Positions 9,068 through 17,971 of a stretch of DNA of 64,000 nucleotides are shown piece by piece. The stretch covers positions 26,602 to 90,601 of the forward strand of contig JACMMP010000130.1 in the NCBI GenBank assembly GCA_014378995.1, given 5' to 3'. The position numbers and the translations under genes are program-made. The DNA comes from Hyphomonadaceae bacterium. GTDB taxonomy: Bacteria > Pseudomonadota > Alphaproteobacteria > Caulobacterales > Aquidulcibacteraceae. The notes under the pieces are model-generated. The model searched no databases. It worked only from the letters and a program-made list of their open reading frames with translations, and had not been told where the DNA came from. Each line of letters starts with the position of its first letter. Positions within the stretch are counted from its first letter, which is position 1.

Positions 9068-9128
9068 TGCGGGTGGTGTTTAGCGCGACTCTAGCGTCAC
9101 TCCAACGCTTCGAATGCAGCGCAGCGCG

Positions 9129-9237
9129 CGCTTCCCGGCCAAGCGTGCGGAGCACGCGTCGAGCCGAGACCCAGGGGCAGAAGACGTGCCGGTGGCCCCT
9201 AGGTCCCGGCTCTCCGCTCCGCTGCGGCCGGGAAGCG
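9129..9237. repeat. Long nested inverted repeat (CCCAGG family)
   Basis: The outer arms CGCTTCCCGGCC (9129-9140) and GGCCGGGAAGCG (9226-9237) are perfect complements. Inside, an imperfect pair (9161-9176 with 9196-9212) contains CCCAGGGG/CCCCTAGG. Two further elements of the same design lie at 38257-38359 and 53416-53554. It sits between two co-oriented minus-strand genes. Confidence 0.7.
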
Positions 9238-9244
9238 TGGGAAG

Positions 9245-9892
9245 CTAGTTGCCGTCCGGATCGTCGCTCAGCGCGCGTTCGGCGCGCATGAGCGCTGCAA
9301 CTTCTTTCGCCGTCGCATCGCCGCTTGCGGCGAGGCCACACGCCACGCCGGTGAAATCGGCCTCGCTTTTGTTTTGCGAGAGTTTGCGTTTGGCTTCGAT
9401 GCGCTCCGCGGTCAGCGTGACGCCGACGATGCCGCGGAGGAGCGCGTCGATGTAAGGCCGCGGGGCGTCGGCGATGGACCAGGGTTCGGCGCGATCGTGT
9501 TCGTGCGCGTGAGAGAGATCGGTGACGATAGCATGCAGGCGCGCTGGATCGTCGAACCATTCGACGCGGCCGGTGAGATGCACGGCTTCGTAATTCCAGG
9601 TCGGCACGGTTTTGCCGTGCTCGGCTTTGGAGGGATACCAGGCTGGCGTGACGTAGGCTTCTGGGCCACTCAGCACGATGAGGCCTTGCCCTGCGCCGCG
9701 CTGCCATTGCGGATTGGCGCGAGCGATGTGGCCGGTGGCGATGCGCTTTTCAGCATCCCACAGGATCGGCATGTGCGTTCCGACCGGCGCGCCGGTTTCG
9801 TCGATTGTGATGAGGATGCCGGCGTGTGTGCGGGAGAGGCGTTGGATCAACGCGTCGGCTTCGTTGGTGGCGAAATGCGATGGGACGTACAT
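9245..9892 (-). CDS. PaiB-type FMN-binding protein
   Basis: A 215-aa protein of the PaiB/FMN-binding split-barrel family, annotated as negative transcriptional regulators in Bacillus. MYVPSHFATNEADALI, the GTHMPILWD segment and PTWNYEAVHLTGRVEWFDD are typical family positions. The actual role (flavin-dependent reductase or regulator) is not settled by sequence. It lies 31 bp downstream of the sterol-desaturase gene and may end that operon. Confidence 0.85.
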   Translation of the reverse strand: MYVPSHFATNEADALIQRLSRTHAGILITIDETGAPVGTHMPILWDAEKRIATGHIARANPQWQRGAGQGLIVLSGPEAYVTPAWYPSKAEHGKTVPTWNYEAVHLTGRVEWFDDPARLHAIVTDLSHAHEHDRAEPWSIADAPRPYIDALLRGIVGVTLTAERIEAKRKLSQNKSEADFTGVACGLAASGDATAKEVAALMRAERALSDDPDGN

Positions 9893-9923
9893 TTTATCAA
9901 TGATACTTGGGCCGCGATTTCAT

Positions 9924-10874
9924 CTATTCCGCCGGCACGGCGGCGCTTTGCTGCTGCGCCGCCCAGGCTTGCTTGATCGAGCGCGATGTCTTGCGTGAGC
10001 CGTCGGGGCTCCAGCCGGGCGGGCCGAACATGTAGCCCAGCACTTCGCGCGCGGATTTCGCGCCGCGCACGTCGCGCCAGATGCCGACCCATTCGTGAAA
10101 AGCAACGCGGAACGGATTGAAGGTGCCGAGCTGGCTGATGATGCCGTACCGCAGCTTTTCCTCATCGTCCTCCGGCACGAAGGTGCCGAATAGGCGATCC
10201 CAGATGATCAGCACGCCGGCGTAATTCGCATCGAGATATTTGGCGTTGGTGGCGTGATGGACGCGGTGGTGCGAGGGCGTGTTCATCACCCATTCGAACG
10301 GCCCCATACGGCCGATCATCTCGGTGTGGATCCAGAATTGGTAGACGAGGCTGATGGCGCTAAACATCAGCACCATGAGTGGCGGAAAGCCGATCAGCAC
10401 TAGCGGCAGCCAGAAGATGAAGCTGAGGCCGAGCGTGCCGGTCCAGGTTTGGCGCAGCGCCGTCGTCAAATTGTAGTGCTGCGAGCTGTGATGGACGATG
10501 TGGCTGGCCCAGAACCAGCGCCGCTCGTGGGCGACGCGGTGAAACCAATAATACGCCAAGTCTTCGGCGAAAAAGCACGCGACCATCACTGGCAAGGTCC
10601 AGGTGAGATCGAACAGGCGATATTGGTAGACGGCGAAATAGGCGGCGACGGCAAGGCCGCCAAAGGCGATGCCGAAGACGCGGTTGCCGAGGCCCATGGC
10701 GAGGCTGGCGGCGCTATCGCGGGTTTCGTAGCGGCCCTTTTTGGTCACGCGCACCATGATCATCTCGATGATGATCAGCAGCACGAACGCCGGCACGGCA
10801 TAGGTGATGATCGGCGGAATCTCGAACGGCGGTTCGAGGCCTGCTGCGCTGAAGGCGGTGACGGGCGCGGTCAC
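9924..10874 (-). CDS. Sterol desaturase / fatty acid hydroxylase family protein
   Basis: A 316-aa membrane protein with about four transmembrane segments and the di-iron histidine clusters of the family: HRVAH, HIVHH and HHRVHH. It probably hydroxylates or desaturates a lipid in the cytoplasmic membrane; the substrate is unknown. The start is GTG 10874, overlapping the upstream stop codon by 4 bp (GTGA). It belongs to the operon beginning with the TIR protein at 14934. Confidence 0.9.
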   Translation of the reverse strand: MTAPVTAFSAAGLEPPFEIPPIITYAVPAFVLLIIIEMIMVRVTKKGRYETRDSAASLAMGLGNRVFGIAFGGLAVAAYFAVYQYRLFDLTWTLPVMVACFFAEDLAYYWFHRVAHERRWFWASHIVHHSSQHYNLTTALRQTWTGTLGLSFIFWLPLVLIGFPPLMVLMFSAISLVYQFWIHTEMIGRMGPFEWVMNTPSHHRVHHATNAKYLDANYAGVLIIWDRLFGTFVPEDDEEKLRYGIISQLGTFNPFRVAFHEWVGIWRDVRGAKSAREVLGYMFGPPGWSPDGSRKTSRSIKQAWAAQQQSAAVPAE

Positions 10875-11290
10875 TTGGGTTCTCCGGCAAGCTCGGCCAG
10901 CCAGGGCGGCGGCGCTTGCAAACGCATATGTAGCGGCGGAAACCCCAGATCGGCAAATTGCGCGCTGAGTTTTCCACGCGCTACACGCACCCGCACGGCG
11001 CCAGCGGGCGCGACGCGGGCGCTGACATCATTCCCCATCACCCGCGCCACCATAAGCTTGCCGCCGCTGAGGCGCGCCAAGGCGTGGCGACCGTTCGGCG
11101 CGATCACCGCGGCTTCCACGCGCGCGCCTTCCGCGGCGGCGAGGCGGGCCAATTCCGCATCGTTTAGCTCAGCGCTTTTGCGAAAGCCCAACGCGAATGC
11201 AAGACCAATCATCACCAGCACTACGGCAGCGGAGCCGGCCAGCACGGGCGCTTCCGCGACCCATTGCGCGATATAGTTTTCGACGCTCAC
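10871..11290 (-). CDS. Small single-pass membrane protein of unknown function
   Basis: A 139-aa protein beginning at GTG 11290 (MSVENYIAQW), 2 bp after the stop of the DUF3667 gene. A hydrophobic helix at about residues 14-36 is followed by a soluble domain with strands such as VRVRVARGKLSAQFADLGFP. The frame stays open further upstream, but that part lies inside the previous gene. The overlap with the next gene (GTGA) supports a coupled operon. No family is recognised. Confidence 0.7.
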   Translation of the reverse strand: MSVENYIAQWVAEAPVLAGSAAVVLVMIGLAFALGFRKSAELNDAELARLAAAEGARVEAAVIAPNGRHALARLSGGKLMVARVMGNDVSARVAPAGAVRVRVARGKLSAQFADLGFPPLHMRLQAPPPWLAELAGEPK

Positions 11291-11292
11291 GC

Positions 11293-12558
11293 CTAACCCG
11301 CTAGTCCGAGGATCACGATCCACACGATGAAGATTGAGAGAATGATCGTTGCGAACATGAGCATGAAGAACGTCCGCCACAGCGCCGACCACCACCGCAG
11401 CGCGTAGGCGCCTTTCAGATGGAAGAAGGTATGCGCCGGCAGTCCAAGCAGCAGCAGCCAGCCGGGCAGCCAGTTGGTCCATGTCGTCTGCGCCGAGAGG
11501 ATCACGGCCACGAACAGGAGCGCCGCGAACGACAGCGCATAAAGCGCAAATACGATGTGATCGTACATCGTGGTGCCGCGTTTCCACAGAAACAACAGCA
11601 TGATGAAGGGCAGCGACAGCGGCGCCAGCAGGAACGAGAATTTCGAGGCCGCGTCCTGAATGCGATAGAGAGCCAGATCGGGGTTTTCGAACTTGCGCCG
11701 CACCCGTTCGTTCAGCTCCGGCATGCCCTCGACGACGACGATATCATCGCGCTGCGCCATGCGCCGCACGCCGTCCTGCCAGGTTTCGCCAGGCGCCCAG
11801 CCGATGCCGTCGATGTCATCTTCCTCAGGCGCCGCCATCTCCGCTTCTATGATGACGGCGGGCGCGGCCGGCGTTTGCTCAGACGCCGTTGCCGGCGGCG
11901 TCGGCGCTTGAGCGGCGTTTTGCTGCGCTTGCCGTGCGGCCAGGAGCGCATCGAGACGCGCGAGTGATGTTTCGCGCCGCTCGACGTCCTCGTTCGCCAG
12001 CGACACCGCTTGTTCGGCCAGACGAATTTCAAGCCCTGGCGGAGTGCCGTCCGTTGGCGGCGGCGCGGCGCGCGCTGCGGCCAACTCGCGCTCGGCCTGC
12101 TCTACTTCGGCGCGTGCTTCGCTTAGCCCTTCAGCCAGCGCCGCGCGTTGCTCGGACGCGGCGCCGCCGATTTCCACCGGCGCTTCGAGGAAGGACACGG
12201 CGAAGAACATCAGGAAAATCGTGAATAGAAAGAGCGCGAGCGGCGAGATGTAGCGCGCGCGTTTGCCGAAGACGTAATTGCGCGTCAGCGTGCCGGGGCG
12301 AAAGATCGCCATGGGCAGCGTGCGCCAAAGTTTCGTGTCCAAATGAAAGAGGCTGTGCAGCACCTCTTCGATCAGATGGAAAAGCTTGCGGTTGGCGTGG
12401 GTGGCTTGGCCGCAATCTTGGCAATACCGGCCTTTGACCTTCGCGCCGCAATTGGCGCATTGGCCGTCCCCGGCTTGGCCGGGTTCACGCCCTTCGATGG
12501 CGCCCGCCACGGCGCCAGCTGTCACCAGCGCGCCGGCAGCTTCAAGTTCCCCGCTCAT
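11293..12558 (-). CDS. DUF3667 zinc-ribbon membrane protein
   Basis: A 421-aa protein with an N-terminal zinc ribbon (CANCGAKVKGRYCQDCGQ, about residues 34-51) followed by a long amphipathic segment and a membrane helix. A cytosolic or periplasmic coiled-coil insertion spans about residues 140-215 and is rich in Glu, Ala and Arg. Three further hydrophobic segments end the protein. The zinc ribbon plus RPGTLTRNYVFGKRARYISP matches DUF3667. Function is unknown. The coiled-coil and Pro/Ala region is larger than I would expect for the family. Confidence 0.85.
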   Translation of the reverse strand: MSGELEAAGALVTAGAVAGAIEGREPGQAGDGQCANCGAKVKGRYCQDCGQATHANRKLFHLIEEVLHSLFHLDTKLWRTLPMAIFRPGTLTRNYVFGKRARYISPLALFLFTIFLMFFAVSFLEAPVEIGGAASEQRAALAEGLSEARAEVEQAERELAAARAAPPPTDGTPPGLEIRLAEQAVSLANEDVERRETSLARLDALLAARQAQQNAAQAPTPPATASEQTPAAPAVIIEAEMAAPEEDDIDGIGWAPGETWQDGVRRMAQRDDIVVVEGMPELNERVRRKFENPDLALYRIQDAASKFSFLLAPLSLPFIMLLFLWKRGTTMYDHIVFALYALSFAALLFVAVILSAQTTWTNWLPGWLLLLGLPAHTFFHLKGAYALRWWSALWRTFFMLMFATIILSIFIVWIVILGLAG

Positions 12559-12590
12559 GATTCAACTTGTCCCGCGCTAGGGGGACGCGA

Positions 12591-12980
12591 TCAAGCCCGT
12601 GCGTCTCTGCGCGAGGGCCCTTCGGCGCCTGTTTCCCCATCGAGGCGGGGCAAAAAGCCCAGTTCTGTTCTGGCGACCGCGGCGGGCGTGCGGCGCGGAC
12701 CGGCAGCTGGGGGCGCCTTCTTGGCGTCTGCGGTAAGAGCCTCCAGACCCTCTTCCTCGAGCGCCAGCACGGCCAGGCCCTCGGCTTCCTCGATAGTGCG
12801 CGCCCAGACGTAGACGGCCGTCACCGCCGAACCGAATTTACGCGGCCATTTCTTGGAGCGCCGATCAAGCCGCGCTTCCACCACGACACGCCAGAACGGC
12901 ATGTGCGGATGAACCAGTTTAACCTGATACAGGGTTGGCCAAATCCGGCTCAAACCGCGCTTAAGCTTCACGAATTCCAC
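12591..12980 (-). CDS. Hypothetical basic protein
   Basis: A 129-aa protein starting at GTG 12980, overlapping the enoyl-CoA hydratase stop by 13 bp. The first 75 residues look folded (LYQVKLVHPHMPFWRVVVEA, then an acidic helix). The last 50 are Pro/Ala/Arg-rich and probably disordered. No family is recognised. Its place inside a tightly packed operon is the main support. Confidence 0.65.
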   Translation of the reverse strand: MEFVKLKRGLSRIWPTLYQVKLVHPHMPFWRVVVEARLDRRSKKWPRKFGSAVTAVYVWARTIEEAEGLAVLALEEEGLEALTADAKKAPPAAGPRRTPAAVARTELGFLPRLDGETGAEGPSRRDARA

Positions 12981-13759
12981 TCCGGCTTGCGCTTCTCCAG
13001 AAACGCGGCGAGACCTTCCCGGCCCTCCGCCGAGACGCGTCGGGCGGCAATGCGGCGGGCCGTTTCCTTCGCCAACCCATCGTCGATCTTATGGCCGTCC
13101 ACGTAACGCACCAGCGCTTTTGCATCGGCGACAGCGCCGGGCGCCGCAGCCATGGCCAATTCGCTGAGATACTCCATCATCGGGCGCAGACCAGCTTCGT
13201 CCTCTACCGCATATTGCACTAAGCCGATCCGTTCGGCGAAGGTTCCATCGAAACTTTCCGCGGTCGCAAATAAAGCGTTGGCCCAGCGCGGACCCACGGC
13301 TTGGATAACGTACGGAGAGATCGTGGCCGGGGTGAGCCCGAGCCGCACTTCGGAAAAGCGGAATTTGGTGTTTTTTGCAGCGACGGCGACATCGCACGCG
13401 GCCACCAATCCAGCCCCGCCGCCCATCGCGGCGCCGTGCGCCAGCGCCACGGTGAGTTGCGGCAATTCGTGCAAGTGACGGAGCATACGCGCGAGCGCCA
13501 GCGCATCGGTTTCGTTGCCCTGCTCGGTGAATTCGGCGGCGCGGCGCATCCAGTCGATGTCGGCGCCGGCGCAGAACGACTCGCCCTCCCCGCGCAGGAA
13601 AACGACGCGGACGTGGTCGGCGCCTTTCAGCGTCTCGAACGTATCGCTGAGGCCCGAGATCATCAGTTCGTCGAATGCATTGCGCTTTTCGGGGCGGTTC
13701 AGCGTGACGACGGCGATGCCTTCGCTTGAGATGTCGAGCAGGACAGTATCTTGAGACAT
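12968..13759 (-). CDS. Enoyl-CoA hydratase/isomerase (methylglutaconyl-CoA hydratase-like)
   Basis: A 263-aa crotonase-fold enzyme. FCAGADIDWMRR forms the oxyanion hole and HGAAMGGGAGLVAACD the second signature. SEVRLGLTPATISPYV carries the catalytic glutamate. The DWM and PATISPYV motifs resemble LiuC/AtuE-type hydratases of leucine or isoprenoid breakdown, so a methylglutaconyl-CoA hydratase role is plausible. ATG 13759 shares one base with the TIR gene stop (TGATG); a TTG three bases earlier is less likely. Confidence 0.85.
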   Translation of the reverse strand: MSQDTVLLDISSEGIAVVTLNRPEKRNAFDELMISGLSDTFETLKGADHVRVVFLRGEGESFCAGADIDWMRRAAEFTEQGNETDALALARMLRHLHELPQLTVALAHGAAMGGGAGLVAACDVAVAAKNTKFRFSEVRLGLTPATISPYVIQAVGPRWANALFATAESFDGTFAERIGLVQYAVEDEAGLRPMMEYLSELAMAAAPGAVADAKALVRYVDGHKIDDGLAKETARRIAARRVSAEGREGLAAFLEKRKPEWNS

Positions 13760-14934
13760 CAATTGGATCCTAATGCGGTGATGTAGGCCTGCGGCCGCTC
13801 GGTCTCGGGCGTCTCGAATAGATTGAGCCGCTGAACGCCGGCGAAGAAATACTCGAAATCCTCAGGCGGCTCGACGGCTTCCAGATACACGGGCAGCAGC
13901 GGCTTTTTATAGCGGTCTGCAAGATATATTTCCCGCTTTACGTGGTCGCTGTCGAACGCGGCTTGCGAACACATGACGGTGACGCCCCGCGCGCCGCGGA
14001 TGGCGCGCACAATTTCGCCGGCCCACCCGTCGCCGGGCTTTAAGCCTTGCTGATCGAGCCAGAACTTGCGCCCCGCCTGCTTGGCCGCGTCGATCACCGG
14101 CAGCACCAGCCCTTCATTGGCGCGCGCATAGGAGACGAACACGGTTTCGCTTTGCTTCACCGGCGCTGCAGCAGGCGCCGGGCGCGGGGCGCTTTTTTTA
14201 GTTGGACGCTTGGCGGCGAACAGCCGTGTCAGCCAATAGCCGACGATCGCGAACGTCAGCAGGATCGAGAGCGCGAACAGCGCTTCCGTGGCGCTAGCGC
14301 CGAGGCCAAAGCGTGCGCCGAATTCACCAATGCCGCGGCGTAGCTCGGGCCAGCCGCCAGGCGTCGGGCCGATGCGGTTGGCCAGCCAGATCGAACTTGC
14401 GGCCGCGATCGCCACCAAGCCGGGCAAAGCGAGCAGCAGCAAAAGGAGCGCGCGCAAAAGACCAGCGGGCGAAAATCCGCTTGCGGTCGGGTGCTCTTCG
14501 AGGTGATCGAGCATCGCAGGCGGAATTGATCCGTCAGCCGCGCGGCCAGGGGTCCTTGGCGGCGGCGCGGCCTTCAGCTTCTCGCGCACGACGTCGGCGA
14601 CTTCGTTCCACTTGAACTCGCGCTGGGCCTCGAAGCTTGCATCGATGCTGGGAAGATCGCGCAAGCCGACGGGGGCCAAGCCCTGGTCCAGCTTCACGAC
14701 CACGAGCCGGCCATCGGCCCAGGCGTCCAGCGCGCGCTGCTCCAGGCGCAGCCGTGCGGTGGCGAAGGTCAGCGCCTGCGAGATCAGCAACACAAAAACG
14801 TCGCCGTGCTGCACTGGGCGCAGCGCGACTGTGCCGTCATCCAGCTCCGAGAACTGGCCCCGGCGCTCGATGGTGCGTTCAAGCGCCTCGGCGGCGGGCC
14901 GGTCTGCGGGCGCATGCGCGATAAACACGGTCAT
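13759..14934 (-). CDS. TIR - two transmembrane helices - TIR protein
   Basis: A 391-aa protein with two TIR-like domains. The N-terminal one (about 1-125) begins MTVFIAHAPADRPAAEALE and has E65 in RLRLEQRAL. Hydrophobic helices lie at about 160-184 and 216-237. The C-terminal TIR (about 262-390) begins ETVFVSYARANEGLVLPV and has E335 in HVKREIYLAD, the position of the NADase glutamate in enzymatic TIR domains. It heads a six-gene operon containing lipid-related enzymes. The membrane-anchored double-TIR layout suggests signalling or NAD-consuming stress response; this is inference. Confidence 0.85.
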   Translation of the reverse strand: MTVFIAHAPADRPAAEALERTIERRGQFSELDDGTVALRPVQHGDVFVLLISQALTFATARLRLEQRALDAWADGRLVVVKLDQGLAPVGLRDLPSIDASFEAQREFKWNEVADVVREKLKAAPPPRTPGRAADGSIPPAMLDHLEEHPTASGFSPAGLLRALLLLLLALPGLVAIAAASSIWLANRIGPTPGGWPELRRGIGEFGARFGLGASATEALFALSILLTFAIVGYWLTRLFAAKRPTKKSAPRPAPAAAPVKQSETVFVSYARANEGLVLPVIDAAKQAGRKFWLDQQGLKPGDGWAGEIVRAIRGARGVTVMCSQAAFDSDHVKREIYLADRYKKPLLPVYLEAVEPPEDFEYFFAGVQRLNLFETPETERPQAYITALGSN

Positions 14935-15036
14935 GGCGTCGTCTTAGGCCGTGCGCGGGCCGCCCGCAAACGAGCGCCCGAGGCAGCCCACAGCCCTTCT
15001 CATTGCGCCTTAACAATCGCGCCCTATCCTGTCGCC

Positions 15037-16833
15037 GTGAAGCCAAGCCTAGCTGAAATCCCCACCCTGCATGACGCGCCGTCAGACGTGCTGATGGCGC
15101 TCGACGCGGTAGCGGAATGGTTTTCGATCCCCGCCGGGTGGCCCCTGATCAATGCCGGCGAGCCGCCGGACGGGGTCTATTTTCTGATTTCAGGCTCGCT
15201 CTCGGCGTTCAAGCCAGGCGAGCGCGGCGGGCACAGCCTGCTGGGTTACATTCGTCCCGGCGAGCCGGTCGGTGAGATGGCGATGATCGCCCGCGAACCG
15301 CACTCGGCCAGCGTGTTCGCGATGCGCGACAGCGAGATGCTGAAGCTGCCGCCCGTCGCGTTCGACCTTTTGGTGCACGCGCACCCGGCGATGATGGAGC
15401 ATATCGCGCGAATCATGCTGACGCGCGCCCGCGCCAGCAATCGCAACAACCCGCGCGCCGACCCGAAAGTTTACGCCTTCATCTCCACCTCCCCCACGAT
15501 CGATCTCGGCTTACGCGCGCGCACGCTGCAGGCGGCGCTGCGGCGGCTGAATTGCCGCGCGGTGATCGTCACCGAGGACGATCAGCGCGAGATGAGCGGC
15601 GGCGGCATGAACAGCGCCTGGTTCGACGCGCTGGAGGCCAAGAATGACGCTGTCTTTCTGGTTTCGCCGATCGCCGACACGCCGTGGTTTCGAACCTGCA
15701 TCCGTCAGGCCGACCGTATCTGGTTTTTCGCCCGCGCCGATGCGCGGCCCTCGCTGCCGCTGCTGCCGCCGGAAGAGCCTTCGCCGGCGCGTCAATTTCG
15801 GCTGGTCGATGTTGTGCTGCTGCACCACGGCATGGACCGCAAGGCGGCGAGCACGAACGAATGGCGCGTCGCCTGCGAAGCATCGCGCCTCTTCCATTGG
15901 CGCGGCTTGGAAGATGAAGACGCCGCCAGATTGGCGCGCGTGATCGCGCGGCGTTCGATCGGGCTGGTGCTTTCCGGGGGCGGCGCGCGCGCTTATGCGC
16001 ATATTGGCGTCGTGCGCGCGTTGCGTGAAGCGGGCCTGCCCTTCGATGTCATCGGCGGCACCTCGATGGGCGCGCTTGTCGGCGCCTGCGTCGCCATGGG
16101 CTGGCCCGATGATGAGATCGAGCACCGTATTCGCAAAGCGTTCGTTGAGACCAATCCGCTCGGCGATTACGTTATTCCCGTCGTCGGCCTCGTGCGCGGG
16201 CGACGTGTCGAGGACCGGTTGCAGGAGCATTTCGGCGAGACTTTGATCGAGGATCTGAGCGCGCCGTTCTTCGCCGTATCCACGGACCTCGTCGCCGGCG
16301 ACATTCGCGTGCACCGCGGCGGGCTGCTGCGCAAAGCCCTGCGCGCGTCGATTTCGCTGCCGGGCATTCTGCCGCCGGTGATCGATGGCGAGAAAGGCTT
16401 GCTCGTCGATGGCGCCGTGCTGCGAAATTTTCCGGTCGATGTGCTGAAGGACATGCATCGCGGGCCGATTATCGGCGTCGATGTCGCGCGCCGCGACGGC
16501 ATCGACCTTGAGGATTTCCGCGATCCGCCGGGCTTCTTTGGCTGGGTTGCGGCGCACGGCTTCCAATCGGCGCCGCCGATCGCGTCACTGCTGATGCGCG
16601 CCGCGACGCTGGCGATCGATCCCTGGGAAGGCCGCTCCGGGGCCGACGTGCTGATCGCGCCGGAGATGCAGGATATCGATATGCGCGACTGGAAGCGCTT
16701 CGATGAAGCGGTCGCGGCAGGATACGAATCGGCGGTTGCCGCACTGCAGCGTCCGCACGGGCTGTTTCACAGCCCAAGCGAAGATGCGATCGCGGAAATG
16801 ACCGGCACGACCTCGCTTGAGATCGCGGAATAA
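15037..16833 (+). CDS. Patatin-like phospholipase with cyclic-nucleotide-binding domain
   Basis: A 598-aa protein resembling bacterial neuropathy-target-esterase homologues. Residues about 15-125 form a cNMP-binding (CAP_ED) domain (GVYFLISGSLSAFK, GEMAMIAREPHSASVFA). A linker domain follows, then a patatin domain from about 308. That domain has the oxyanion GGGARAY, nucleophile GTSMG and catalytic DGA. It likely hydrolyses phospho- or lysophospholipids. The start is GTG 15037; the longer open frame upstream overlaps the divergent TIR gene. The 102-bp gap between the two must hold both promoters. Confidence 0.9.
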   Translation: MKPSLAEIPTLHDAPSDVLMALDAVAEWFSIPAGWPLINAGEPPDGVYFLISGSLSAFKPGERGGHSLLGYIRPGEPVGEMAMIAREPHSASVFAMRDSEMLKLPPVAFDLLVHAHPAMMEHIARIMLTRARASNRNNPRADPKVYAFISTSPTIDLGLRARTLQAALRRLNCRAVIVTEDDQREMSGGGMNSAWFDALEAKNDAVFLVSPIADTPWFRTCIRQADRIWFFARADARPSLPLLPPEEPSPARQFRLVDVVLLHHGMDRKAASTNEWRVACEASRLFHWRGLEDEDAARLARVIARRSIGLVLSGGGARAYAHIGVVRALREAGLPFDVIGGTSMGALVGACVAMGWPDDEIEHRIRKAFVETNPLGDYVIPVVGLVRGRRVEDRLQEHFGETLIEDLSAPFFAVSTDLVAGDIRVHRGGLLRKALRASISLPGILPPVIDGEKGLLVDGAVLRNFPVDVLKDMHRGPIIGVDVARRDGIDLEDFRDPPGFFGWVAAHGFQSAPPIASLLMRAATLAIDPWEGRSGADVLIAPEMQDIDMRDWKRFDEAVAAGYESAVAALQRPHGLFHSPSEDAIAEMTGTTSLEIAE

Positions 16834-16886
16834 GCTGGCCTCGGCGGCGTCGGCGGTTATGTTTCGCGAGTCGAGTGGGGAGCGGG

Positions 16887-17453
16887 ATGCGCCGGTTTGC
16901 TTTGATCATCGCAGCTTTGCTGCTGAGCGCGTGCGGGGCGCGCGAGGATTCAACCCTGAACGAAAGCGCCTGCGCCCGCAGCGCCACACGCGAAATTGCA
17001 TGGACGCAAGGTGAGGTTGCGGATGTGATCACAACGAGCGCGCAAGGTCCGAGCTGCGCGCAGGCGGTGGTGACGTTCGTCGCCCGCAACGCGGCGGGCG
17101 ATCCGCTCTGGGCGTTCGCATCGACTTATTACGACATGACGGTGGGTGGCGTGGCGCCGGAAGGCGCGCCCGCGGTGACGAACGAACAAATGGACACGTT
17201 CCTCACCTCATGGGCCGATGCCACGGCCTCCCGCACCGGCGGCTTGCCGCAATGGCGCGAGGGCGTGCCGACGCTGACACAAAGCGCGACGACGTTTGCG
17301 TATGACACGCCGTTCGAGCGTGAGACCTATGAGATGCTGCGGGCGCGCGATTTGCCGATGATCTGTTACGCCGCGGCGGTCGAGGCGACGCAGTGCCTGA
17401 TCGTCGATCCGGCTTCGAATGCGCCGACCATGATCGTGGCGTACGGGCCGTGA
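16887..17453 (+). CDS. Lipoprotein, first of three paralogues
   Basis: A 188-aa predicted lipoprotein (signal MRRFALIIAALLLSAC). The mature part contains cysteines in ACARSATREI, SAQGPSCAQAVV, PMICYAA and ATQCLIV. The pattern GPSC..A..TL/FV..R..G.P.W recurs in the next gene. The start at 16887 follows GGGAGCGGG. Its stop overlaps the next start (GTGA). No known family is recognised. Confidence 0.8.
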   Translation: MRRFALIIAALLLSACGAREDSTLNESACARSATREIAWTQGEVADVITTSAQGPSCAQAVVTFVARNAAGDPLWAFASTYYDMTVGGVAPEGAPAVTNEQMDTFLTSWADATASRTGGLPQWREGVPTLTQSATTFAYDTPFERETYEMLRARDLPMICYAAAVEATQCLIVDPASNAPTMIVAYGP

Positions 17454-17971
17454 AGCGCCTGGGGATTGCTGCGCTGATGGTTCTGCTCTCGGCATGTGGG
17501 CGCGAAGCGCCGGCGACGAGTTGCGATCTCTCGGCGACGCAGGAGATCAGCTTCACCAACGCCGACGCGCCCGACACGCTGGTGGTTCAGTCACTCGGGC
17601 CCTCCTGCGACAAGGCAATCGGCCTCATCACGCTGCGCACCGCAGAAGGCTACCCGGCGTGGTCGTGGAGCGGCCCGCTATCGCACCGTTTCGGCGATGC
17701 GTTTGGCGCCGAGGATTACGAGCACATGCAAACTTTCCTTGAAGCTTGGTCGCGGCCGGACATCGCCACCACGCAATCGGCGCCTGCCTGGACTGCGCTC
17801 ACCAGCGGGCAGACGACGCTCGATCAACTCACATATGAAGACGTGCGGGTCCGCAATTTGCCGATGTTGTGCCACTTTTCAGGAACAGCACGGCAGACGT
17901 GCGTGTTTTGGGAGCCAGCGGCGGGTGGCGCCGGCCATTTGCTGGAACGCGACACGCAGGAGAACGAGTGA
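17450..17971 (+). CDS. Lipoprotein, second of three paralogues
   Basis: A 173-aa predicted lipoprotein beginning at GTG 17450 (MKRLGIAALMVLLSAC). SCDLSATQEISF, VVQSLGPSCDKAIGLITLR and LPMLCHFSG align with the first and third genes. The conserved cysteines could make two disulfides. It overlaps both neighbours (GTGA before, TGATG after), so the three are translated as a unit. Function is unknown. Confidence 0.8.
   Translation: MKRLGIAALMVLLSACGREAPATSCDLSATQEISFTNADAPDTLVVQSLGPSCDKAIGLITLRTAEGYPAWSWSGPLSHRFGDAFGAEDYEHMQTFLEAWSRPDIATTQSAPAWTALTSGQTTLDQLTYEDVRVRNLPMLCHFSGTARQTCVFWEPAAGGAGHLLERDTQENE

Noticed and set aside
13759-16833. CBASS or Thoeris operon
   Set aside because: No cGAS-like cyclase, no ThsA-type effector and no E1/E2/JAB accessory genes; the pair is reported only as a hypothesis.
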